Source: Candidatus Pacearchaeota archaeon (GTDB lineage Archaea > Nanoarchaeota > Nanoarchaeia > Pacearchaeales > GW2011-AR1). From it: a DNA stretch of 5,982 bases. The position numbers were made by a program, and so were the translations under genes. The stretch spans positions 2,111 through 8,092 of the forward strand of contig NZER01000001.1 in assembly GCA_002690445.1 (NCBI GenBank). The letters run 5' to 3'. Below the pieces are notes generated by a model. The model saw only the letters and a program-made list of their open reading frames with translations, ran no database searches and was not told where the DNA came from. Shown here piece after piece: positions 1 through 5,982 of this stretch (the first letter of the stretch is position 1; each line of letters begins with the position of its first letter).

Positions 1-813
1 ATCACAGGAGTAGATGCTTATGATGCAATTGCATTTCGTACTCTTTCTTCTGGTGCAAAACTACAGAAGGCTGCATATGCACAAAAGACACAAAAATTTG
101 TTGACCAAAATTCTGGAGCAGTTCAAGAAAAGGGCCCGTTCAATGATTATAAATTTATTGGAGATTTAAGTTCAACTGCAGCTGGGCCGAATCAACCATC
201 TGATGCAGAAACAGCAAGTACAAAAGTTGTAAGAAATGCTGGTGATACGTTATTAACTGTAACGAGTAAAGAAGATGTTTTAGAATATCATTCTGGCGCG
301 GCTGCAGTTGGGCCCCCAGGCGGGTCTGGTGGCGAGGAGAGTCTTTCATTTGCTACAAAAAATACAGTATGTGGAGATATTTTTGAAACGAAATTAGCAC
401 CAGCACCTCCACCAAATTTCAAAGCCGCAAAACTGGAAGACCTTATCGGAGATTTTAAAACTTTCTTTTCTTCGATTGATGCATTGACTGCAACTCTTCG
501 TAAAATTGCAGCAGATACTTCGGCCGCGCTTGATGCAATGATTGCTTATTTGGATGCTAAAATTGCAGAGTTAGATGAAATTAATGAAGCACTTCAAAAG
601 ATTCTTGCATTATTCACAATAGGACTTCCGTCTGCTGGGGTCTATACATTGAGTATTCCTGTGGCTTCAGGAGGAAATGAATACATTAAAACTGCACTTA
701 CAAGTTCAGCAAATCAACCACCAGATGATTTAGAATTTTCAATGGGGTTTTTATTGGTCGGCGGTGGCCCAACTACTAAAATACTACAAACATTATTAAC
801 CGCTGGGGGATAA
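1..813 (+). CDS. Unrecognised probable virion/tail-associated protein, 5'-truncated by window edge
   Basis: Frame 1 is open from the first base to the TAA at 811-813, giving 270 residues with the true start upstream of the window. A TTG at 484 could serve as a start, but the open frame continues upstream with similar composition, so the gene is not confined to 484-813. I do not recognise a family. The N-terminal part is Ala/Ser/Thr/Asp-rich. A Gly/Pro stretch (GPPGGSGGEES, residues 104-114) and APAPPP (133-138) look like flexible linkers. Residues about 145-205 form a predicted long amphipathic helix with regular Leu/Ile/Ala spacing (for example DALTATLRKIAADTSAALDA), suggesting a coiled coil. 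It ends in a Gly-rich, probably beta-structured region (about 208-270, including FLLVGGG). No signal peptide or membrane segment is seen in the visible part. It lies 11 bases upstream of the gp25-like gene, so a baseplate or tail structural role is inferred from position. Coding status is secure; function is open. Confidence 0.85.
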   Translation: MTGVDAYDAIAFRTLSSGAKLQKAAYAQKTQKFVDQNSGAVQEKGPFNDYKFIGDLSSTAAGPNQPSDAETASTKVVRNAGDTLLTVTSKEDVLEYHSGAAAVGPPGGSGGEESLSFATKNTVCGDIFETKLAPAPPPNFKAAKLEDLIGDFKTFFSSIDALTATLRKIAADTSAALDAMIAYLDAKIAELDEINEALQKILALFTIGLPSAGVYTLSIPVASGGNEYIKTALTSSANQPPDDLEFSMGFLLVGGGPTTKILQTLLTAGG

Positions 814-816
814 ATA
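809..816 (+). promoter_or_regulatory. Possible T4-type late promoter element (GATAAATA), weak candidate
   Basis: The octamer GATAAATA overlaps the stop codon of the first gene. It differs at one base from the T4 late promoter core TATAAATA, and related marine phages are known to use variants of this core. Only 8 bases separate it from the ATG at 825, so a transcript starting at the usual distance would have almost no leader and no ribosome binding site. In an AT-rich genome such an octamer also occurs by chance. It is listed because it sits in one of the few gene junctions. Confidence 0.2.
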
Positions 817-824
817 TTAGTATT

Positions 825-1214
825 ATGGCAATAAGTACACGAACATATCACGATTTCACGTTTACCTTCTCTGCAAATCCAATGAGTGGGGATGTATCAA
901 AATCTAGGGGTGCAACAGCAGTTAAACGTGCAATGGTGGCGATTATGAAAACGAATTATAATGAACGAATGTTTCAACCAGAATTTGGGTCGGGAATTCG
1001 TGGATTATTATTTGAACCCATGAATCCAATTACAGAAGAACGGCTTAAACAAGAAGTTATCGATTGTCTCGCAAGGCATGAACCAAGAGCAACTGTTCTT
1101 GGTGTTACAGTAGAAGGACAAGAGGATAAAAATCGATATAAAGTGAGTATTCTTTTTAGTGTATCATCAGAAGCAGAACCACAAAAGTTAGAAACTTTCT
1201 TTGAGAAGGTATAA
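825..1214 (+). CDS. 25: Baseplate wedge protein gp25-like (GPW/gp25 family)
   Basis: This encodes 129 residues, close to the 132 of T4 gp25. gp25 is a small wedge component that, with gp6 and gp53, joins the inner baseplate to the sheath and helps start sheath assembly; the family is shared by contractile phage tails and type VI secretion systems. The sequence has the family layout: a short N-terminal segment ending near MSGDVSKSRGATAVKRAM (20-37), the NERMFQPEFGSGIRGLLFEP block (46-65), a helix from about 69 to 84, and the EPR motif at residues 86-88 followed by a beta-rich C-terminus. The ATG at 825 is chosen because the start MAISTRTYHDF fits the family N-terminus and follows the upstream stop by 11 bases. 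The only nearby purine-rich sequence, GGGGGA at 805-810, is rather far from the ATG, so initiation may rely partly on coupling to the upstream gene. The stop is 2 bases before gp6. Confidence 0.95.
   Translation: MAISTRTYHDFTFTFSANPMSGDVSKSRGATAVKRAMVAIMKTNYNERMFQPEFGSGIRGLLFEPMNPITEERLKQEVIDCLARHEPRATVLGVTVEGQEDKNRYKVSILFSVSSEAEPQKLETFFEKV
1203..1209 (+). promoter_or_regulatory. Ribosome binding site for the gp6-like gene
   Basis: GAGAAGG lies inside the last codons of the gp25-like gene and ends 7 bases before the ATG at 1217, a normal Shine-Dalgarno spacing. It supports 1217 as the start and is the clearest such site among the three gene junctions in the window. Confidence 0.65.
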
Positions 1215-1216
1215 TA

Positions 1217-3091
1217 ATGGCAGAAATTACCAAACTCCAGATTGCAGAATTAGATTTTGATACTATCAAAGGAAATCTAAAAGATTATTTTGGATCACAA
1301 ACAGAATTTACAGACCACAATTTCGATGGTTCTGCTATTTCTGTTCTTTTAGATATCCTTGCTTATAATACTCATTATAATGCATATTATCTCAATATGC
1401 TTGCAAGTGAATCCTTTTTGGATTCTGCACAATTGAGAGATTCGGTTGTTACAAAAGCTTCGATGTTGGGATATACTCCAAGATCTGCAAGAGGATCAAA
1501 AGCAAATGTAAATTTGACTATTACTCCTGGCGATGCACCAGCATCAATTACAATAGATAGATTTACACAATTCACATCAACTGTAAATGGAACAGCATAT
1601 ACTTTTTGTACAGCTAATTCAGTAGTAATTACACCATCGAGTGGAGTGTATTCTGCGGATACTGTTGAATTGTCACAGGGCATACCTTTAACATTTAAAT
1701 ACACAGCAGACACAGCAAATACAGAACAGAAATTTCTTCTTCCAAATGCGAATACAGATACAGATACTTTGACAGTTACAATACAAGAATCTGTAACTGA
1801 TACAAATACTGCTGTTTATGCACTGGCCACAGATATAACAACGGTCAATGCTACATCTAATGTATATTTTATGAGTGAACATACTGATGGTCAATTTCGG
1901 GTACAATTTGGAGATGGTGTTCTTGGAAGAAAACCCATTTCTGGAAATATAATAATTTTAAAAAGTTTAGTCACAGAAGGTACAAATACAAATGGAGCAA
2001 ATGTATTTTCTGCAGCCAGTACAGTTGGTGGTTATTCTACAGTTGCAGTTGTGACTGCAAATTCAGCGGTTGGGGGATTAGATAAAGAATCAGTCGAAAG
2101 TATTAAATTTAATGCACCAAAGAATTATGAAACACAGAATCGTGCAGTTACTACAGGTGATTATAAGAAAATTGTCGAAGATAGTGTTTCTGGTTTGGAT
2201 ACTGTAGCAGTTTGGGGAGGACAAGATGATGCAGTTCCCAAATATGGAACTGTTTATGTTTCTGCAAAACCATCTGGTGCGGATGCGCTATCAACAAGTC
2301 AAAAAGCTTTAATTACATCATCCCTGGCAGATTATAATATTGTTGCAATTTCTCCAGAAGTTGTTGATCCAGATCTCATTAATTTGATATTTAGTTTAAC
2401 GGTCAAATATGATTCACGAAAAACAACTAAGGCTTCTGGTGTAATTGCTGCAAACGTAATTGATACAATTCAGGATTATAAAACAAATAATTTAAATAAA
2501 TTTGGTTCAATTTTTCGATATTCGGTTCTTTCTAAACTAATTGACAATACGGACACTTCTCTTCTTGGTAATTTGTTGACTCTTACTGCAAAAAAGGGAA
2601 TCACTCCCTCAACAACTGCAAATAATAGTTATACAATTAGTTTCAATAATGCAATCTATAATCCATCTGCTACTTATGAAGGAGCGGTGACTTCTTCTGC
2701 ATTTGCATATACGGATTCGGCAGGTACGACTTATTCAACAAGTTATCTTGATGATCTTAATGGCGTAATGAGAATATATTATCTATCTGGAAGTGATAAA
2801 CTCATTATTGCAAATAGTGTTGGAACAGTAACATATAGTAATGGTCATATAACATTGACTTCTTTTATGCCAGATTCATTTTCTGGTTCAACTTTAGATT
2901 TTACAATTACCCCGGCCACAAATGATTTAATTCCTATTAGAAATCAATTGTTCACCGTTTCAAATACAAACATTACAGTCACAATGCAAGATGATGCTGA
3001 TACTGGAACAACAACCACTTCTGCAAGTGCAACTGGAACATCTGATTCTGTAACAACTGGAACTGCAACTGGTTCCTCAACAACTTATTAA
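1217..3091 (+). CDS. 6: Baseplate wedge protein gp6-like (baseplate J family)
   Basis: This encodes 624 residues, against 660 in T4 gp6. gp6 forms the dimeric core of each wedge and links neighbouring wedges into the ring around the hub; it is a structural protein with no enzymatic activity. Characteristic blocks include NTHYNAYYLNMLASESFLDS (51-70), then AQLRDSVVTKASMLGYTPRS (71-90). FGDGVLG (231-237) lies in the J-type domain. GGLDKES (286-292), APKNYETQNRAVTTGDY (300-316) and VWGGQDD (332-338) follow. A later beta domain contains YLDDLNGVMRIYY (510-522) and GTVTYSNGHITL (536-547). The last 28 or so residues, from T597, are almost only Thr, Ser, Gly, Ala and Asp and look like an added disordered tail. 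The start is supported by GAGAAGG at 1203-1209. The gene follows gp25 by 2 bases and precedes the next start by 3, which suggests coordinated translation of wedge subunits. Family assignment is from recognised motifs plus the adjacent gp25. Confidence 0.95.
   Translation: MAEITKLQIAELDFDTIKGNLKDYFGSQTEFTDHNFDGSAISVLLDILAYNTHYNAYYLNMLASESFLDSAQLRDSVVTKASMLGYTPRSARGSKANVNLTITPGDAPASITIDRFTQFTSTVNGTAYTFCTANSVVITPSSGVYSADTVELSQGIPLTFKYTADTANTEQKFLLPNANTDTDTLTVTIQESVTDTNTAVYALATDITTVNATSNVYFMSEHTDGQFRVQFGDGVLGRKPISGNIIILKSLVTEGTNTNGANVFSAASTVGGYSTVAVVTANSAVGGLDKESVESIKFNAPKNYETQNRAVTTGDYKKIVEDSVSGLDTVAVWGGQDDAVPKYGTVYVSAKPSGADALSTSQKALITSSLADYNIVAISPEVVDPDLINLIFSLTVKYDSRKTTKASGVIAANVIDTIQDYKTNNLNKFGSIFRYSVLSKLIDNTDTSLLGNLLTLTAKKGITPSTTANNSYTISFNNAIYNPSATYEGAVTSSAFAYTDSAGTTYSTSYLDDLNGVMRIYYLSGSDKLIIANSVGTVTYSNGHITLTSFMPDSFSGSTLDFTITPATNDLIPIRNQLFTVSNTNITVTMQDDADTGTTTTSASATGTSDSVTTGTATGSSTTY
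3002..3063 (+). repeat. Short direct repeats (ACTGGAAC) coding the Thr/Ser-rich tail of gp6
   Basis: The octamer ACTGGAAC occurs at 3002-3009, 3032-3039 and 3056-3063, at spacings of 30 and 24 bases, both multiples of three. The related string GCAACTGG occurs at 3029-3036 and 3065-3072. The copies all read in the same frame as Thr-Gly-Thr, so the array could have grown by in-frame slippage. It is a low-complexity coding repeat with no sign of a regulatory or mobile role. Confidence 0.6.
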
Positions 3092-3094
3092 AAT

Positions 3095-5982
3095 ATGTCT
3101 GCAAAAGTAACCGCTAAAGCTGTATCACAAGTATCAAATCAGATACCGCAATTTATAAGTGATGAAAATCCTCTTTATGAAAAGTTTCTCAAAAACTATT
3201 ATGAGTTTTTGGAGACTCTTTGCGTTTATTTTTCAGTAATTAGTGGATATACATATGAATTTACTTTAGGTGAAACTGTTACAGGACAAACATCGGGTGC
3301 CACAGGGAAAGTTAAAGGTACTGGAGCATTTACAGGATATAATAAATTATTTCTCGAACCCCTAAATAATTTAAACTTTCAGGTTGATGAAGTTGTTGTT
3401 GGAAGTACATCAAGTTCTCGTGGCACAATTACAAAACTTAATCGAAAACCTCTTAATGGAAGTAAAACTTTTCGTGATCTTATTGATCCCGATTTGACAT
3501 CAGAAGGTATACTTGATTGGTTCAAAAAAGAATTCTATCCAAATATTAGAAATTCGGCATCAGTAGATCTTCGTTATTTTCTAAAACATCTCAAAAAGTT
3601 TTATCGTTCAAAAGGAAGTGAAAAATCATATCGTACTTTGTTTCGAGCTCTTTATGGTCAGGACACTCTTGATTTCTATTATCCGAAAGTTGATATGCTT
3701 AAAGTTTCGGATGGTAATTGGTTACAAGATACAGTTTTACAATTGGCGTATGATGTTTCATATCTTGATTTTAATGGATTAACGATTGTTGGACAAACTT
3801 CTTTAGCAACGGCATTTGTTTCTAATGTAACTACTCGTAAAATTGGGTCTGTTCCAATAATTGAATTGGTTGTAACCACTTTTGTAGGAACATTTCTGAA
3901 TAGTGAAACTATTACTGCCACAAAAGCCGATGAGACAACTCTTTCTGCAGCTCTTACAGGTATGTTGACAAATATAACAATTGTAGATGGTGGAGAAGGA
4001 TATATTATTGATGAAACTGTAGCGATTGCTGATCCTACAGGCGTTGGATATGGCGCGGCCGCAAAAGTTAAAAGTACATCGGCAGATCAAGTTGCAGTTA
4101 TTACTATTACTGGTGCAGGAAATGGGTATCAAGTAAATGATCCACTCACTTTTGATAATACAGGAACGAATGCTGTTGTGGGTGCAGCCGCAAAGGTTGC
4201 AACTCTTTCTGATACATTTACAGTTGATGTTGTTTCTACTGAAATTACCGCTGGGGTTGAGACAAAAACTTTTGATCTTACTGGTGCATTTGGAGTTGCA
4301 GTTTCAGCAGGATATTTGCTTGGAAATAATGCGATATACGCAAACTCTACAAAAAAAGGAGTAGTTGTTTCTTATACTGTTGGAACTCCTAGTGTTTTGT
4401 CAATTTATGATATGTATGAAGAAAATGCCGCCACAACTGGTGGGGGAAGTCTTGTGGAATGGGTAACTACGGATGTCATTTATCTTTTCGATAAGAATGG
4501 TTCGCCAGTTCTTGGTGCATTTTCAGTCACTATCAACGATGCATCAATTACAAATCCTACAAGTCATATTGCACTAAATGCAGCTACCTATGGTTCTGGT
4601 TTTTCAAGCCCGGCAGGAACCTTTACATCTTCTGGAACAACTGTAGGAATCACGTATACAGGTGGACATAATCTTTCAGTTTCAGATCCAGTAAAACTTG
4701 CATTTTCTACTGGTTCAATGGATGGTACTTATAATGTTGCTTCGGTTACTTCTTCTACTGTTTTTACTGTAACAATTGCAAATCCGGCTGCATCTGGTAC
4801 GGTTACTATGACACCATATATTAATTCTGTTATGAAAAATGGATTTACATTTGAAACTCAAACTTTTGGTAAGGTTGCAACAGTATCTTATAGTTCTCAT
4901 GGTAGTGGTTATATTGTAAAACCAACAGCAACATTAACATCATTAGGATATTATTCTACTGTAGAAACACGAAGTGATGGTGCAGGAGGATTTTATGGAA
5001 GTAATGCAGTTACTACTATTGGAGATTTGGGTGGAACTATAACTGCGATGACAATTACCGAGCCAGGATTTGGATATGCTGTCGATCCAACCATAACTGC
5101 AACTACACACTCTGTTCAAGCACAACTTACTTCTGTTCTAGGAATTACTAGAACAAAGGATGGAAAATATTCGGGAGAATCGGGGTTTCCAAGTTCTACT
5201 AAAAAAGTTCAAGATAACAGTTATTATCAAGATTATTCATATGTTCTCAAGACAACCAATTCGGTTGATGTTTGGAGAAGCGATGTATTGAAATTGTTAC
5301 ATCCGGCTGGATACAAATTATTCGGAGAAGTATTGATTGAAAATCTTTTGAATACTCAGATGTTCGATAGAGGACTTAACAACATCAATACGATTGATGC
5401 TACTGGAATGTCAACTTATCGTGAAATGACATTCTTCTTTGAAACATTACTTCAAGGATTGCGAGTTGAAGCAGGAGAAACATTCTTAGAACCAGATATT
5501 CAAATCGATGCATTGATATTTGATCTTCTTGCGAGTTATGCTATTATGACAGTTGTGGGGGCCTCATCTCAAGTATATGGTGTTTCTCCTTTTACTGCGA
5601 CAGATGGCGTCCCGGCCGATATGTTCTCAACATTTTTTGTCGAAAATTCTTCTTCGGTTTCGGTTGGTAATACTACTACAATTACTACTGCAACACCACA
5701 TCATTTTCGTGAAGATGATCTAGTATCTCTTGATGATTTTGTGGGTACTAATGTTTCAATCATAAATGGCAATTTATACAAAGCAACAGCAATAGGAGAT
5801 AATCCTGCAACTAATAACACTTTTGTCTTAAAAGAAGTTGATGAAACTATTAATCTTGTTTTAGATAGTACAGATGGTTCTGCTGATGCAGGAGATAATA
5901 TTACGATGGAAGATGAAACGACAACGTTTTCATATGAGGACAGGAGAGTAGATACAACAGGAATGTCAATTACAACTCAAGG
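3095..5982 (+). CDS. Large modular baseplate/virion structural protein, 3'-truncated; candidate gp7-type wedge component
   Basis: The frame starting at ATG 3095 stays open to the window edge: 962 codons, no stop. The N-terminus has a helical motif (IPQFISDENPLYEKFLKNYY, 17-36), then two beta-type modules (56-112), then conserved helices: ILDWFKKEF (139-147), FYRSKGSEKSYRTLFRALYG (169-188) and YYPKVDMLKVSDGNW (195-209). Residues about 230-690 are a Thr/Ser/Gly-rich beta region with GxGY repeats. A second conserved block follows: KKVQDNSYYQDYSYVLK (703-719) and WRSDVLKLLHPAGYKLFGE (727-745). Then come ETFLEPDIQIDALIFDLLAS and a further beta module from about 850. I recognise the two conserved blocks as typical of large structural proteins in marine T4-like phages. 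T4 gp7 follows gp6 and has 1032 residues, so position and size fit gp7, but I see no decisive gp7 motif. A fibre-like or other wedge protein is the alternative. The start follows the gp6 stop by 3 bases with no clear Shine-Dalgarno sequence, suggesting re-initiation. Confidence 0.93.
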   Translation, partial: MSAKVTAKAVSQVSNQIPQFISDENPLYEKFLKNYYEFLETLCVYFSVISGYTYEFTLGETVTGQTSGATGKVKGTGAFTGYNKLFLEPLNNLNFQVDEVVVGSTSSSRGTITKLNRKPLNGSKTFRDLIDPDLTSEGILDWFKKEFYPNIRNSASVDLRYFLKHLKKFYRSKGSEKSYRTLFRALYGQDTLDFYYPKVDMLKVSDGNWLQDTVLQLAYDVSYLDFNGLTIVGQTSLATAFVSNVTTRKIGSVPIIELVVTTFVGTFLNSETITATKADETTLSAALTGMLTNITIVDGGEGYIIDETVAIADPTGVGYGAAAKVKSTSADQVAVITITGAGNGYQVNDPLTFDNTGTNAVVGAAAKVATLSDTFTVDVVSTEITAGVETKTFDLTGAFGVAVSAGYLLGNNAIYANSTKKGVVVSYTVGTPSVLSIYDMYEENAATTGGGSLVEWVTTDVIYLFDKNGSPVLGAFSVTINDASITNPTSHIALNAATYGSGFSSPAGTFTSSGTTVGITYTGGHNLSVSDPVKLAFSTGSMDGTYNVASVTSSTVFTVTIANPAASGTVTMTPYINSVMKNGFTFETQTFGKVATVSYSSHGSGYIVKPTATLTSLGYYSTVETRSDGAGGFYGSNAVTTIGDLGGTITAMTITEPGFGYAVDPTITATTHSVQAQLTSVLGITRTKDGKYSGESGFPSSTKKVQDNSYYQDYSYVLKTTNSVDVWRSDVLKLLHPAGYKLFGEVLIENLLNTQMFDRGLNNINTIDATGMSTYREMTFFFETLLQGLRVEAGETFLEPDIQIDALIFDLLASYAIMTVVGASSQVYGVSPFTATDGVPADMFSTFFVENSSSVSVGNTTTITTATPHHFREDDLVSLDDFVGTNVSIINGNLYKATAIGDNPATNNTFVLKEVDETINLVLDSTDGSADAGDNITMEDETTTFSYEDRRVDTTGMSITTQ
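3260..3430 (+). repeat. Two copies of a GE-x-V-x-G-x-TS beta module in the large structural gene
   Basis: Residues 56-73 (FTLGETVTGQTSGATGKV) and 95-112 (FQVDEVVVGSTSSSRGTI) of the protein starting at 3095 align without gaps at a 39-residue spacing. They share F, E, V, G, TS and G at matching positions. A related copy, TIVGQTSLATAFV, occurs at residues 230-242 (3782-3820). The repeat is seen at protein level; DNA identity is low, so the duplication is old or the modules were acquired separately. Such modules are common in phage tail and fibre proteins. Confidence 0.6.
3971..4198 (+). repeat. Tandem GxGY beta repeats in the large structural gene
   Basis: Residues 293-325 and 334-368 share the pattern I-T-I-x-x-x-G-x-GY followed by a beta strand and ending GAAAKV. 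The GY pairs lie 42 residues apart (302-303 and 344-345). The 18 bases coding GAAAKV (4052-4069 and 4181-4198) match at 15 positions, all three differences being at third codon positions. Two further GxGY motifs occur at residues 603-606 (GSGY) and 658-661 (GFGY). The pattern is typical of repeated beta-strand modules in phage structural proteins. Confidence 0.6.

Noticed and set aside
484..813. A separate 109-residue gene starting at TTG 484
   Set aside because: The same frame is open all the way upstream to base 1, with matching composition and a continuous helix across the point (residues 145-205), so this is only the 3' part of a longer gene.
1740..1810. ACAGATACAGATAC string as a tandem repeat or regulatory array
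   Set aside because: It is a short Thr-Asp coding run (residues about 180-184 of the gp6-like protein) with too few units to call a repeat array.
1387..1906. Minus-strand open frames opposite the gp6-like gene (1387-1713 and 1688-1906), the latter Cys-rich
   Set aside because: They lie wholly inside a well-supported gene. The Cys richness comes from reading ACA/GCA-type codons on the opposite strand.
4055..4062. GCGGCCGC (NotI-type site) as a possible cloning scar
   Set aside because: It codes Gly-Ala-Ala-Ala within a repeat whose second copy has the same residues with synonymous bases, so it is natural coding sequence.
4137..4364. A 75-residue Leu/Gln-rich open frame on the + strand in another frame
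   Set aside because: It overlaps the uninterrupted large gene, and the Leu/Gln richness arises from frame-shifted reading of Thr/Val/Ala codons. It was considered as a small membrane protein but lacks any start signal.
3679..5125. Minus-strand open frames opposite the large structural gene (3679-3921, 3803-4132, 4715-4900, 4943-5125), and one opposite the first gene (155-349)
   Set aside because: Composition is that of antisense shadows (Cys/Ser/Asn or Leu/Gln/His runs), with no family motifs and no ribosome binding support. The + strand frames are continuous and recognisable.
1..5982. A new defence, mobile or CRISPR system in the window
   Set aside because: All four frames are explained as phage structural genes on one strand with no leftover space; no direct-repeat array, transposase, reverse transcriptase or nuclease motif was seen.

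Overview
The window looks like part of the late structural region of a T4-like contractile-tailed phage (myovirus). The AT-rich composition, very tight gene packing and sequence style resemble marine T4-like phages such as those of cyanobacteria and other marine bacterioplankton. The phage assignment is firm because two T4 baseplate wedge proteins (gp25 and gp6) are recognisable side by side. The marine attribution rests on remembered family resemblance and no host can be named. No host-type genes, tRNA, integrase, CRISPR or insertion sequence were seen.

Layout, all genes on the + strand: (1) positions 1-813, the 3' part (270 codons plus stop) of an unrecognised, probably virion-associated protein with Gly/Pro-rich linkers and a long alpha-helical, coiled-coil-like stretch; (2) 825-1214, complete gene for a gp25-like baseplate wedge protein; (3) 1217-3091, complete gene for a gp6-like (baseplate J family) wedge protein with an unusual Thr/Ser/Gly-rich C-terminal tail; (4) 3095-5982, the first 962 codons of a very large, modular structural protein, open to the window edge. 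Its position after gp6 and its size make it a candidate gp7-type wedge component, but that identity is not proven.

The spacers are 11, 2 and 3 bases, so the four genes read as one co-transcribed, probably translationally coupled cluster. In T4, gp25, gp6, gp7, gp8, gp10, gp11 and gp53 build the baseplate wedge. The window therefore most likely encodes part of the wedge, with the first gene an extra baseplate or tail component.

There is no gene-free stretch above 300 bases. I found no terminator and only one weak promoter candidate (809-816). I see no new defence or mobile system. The most interesting material is the mosaic architecture of the last gene, where repeated beta-type modules interrupt conserved helical segments, together with the unidentified first gene.
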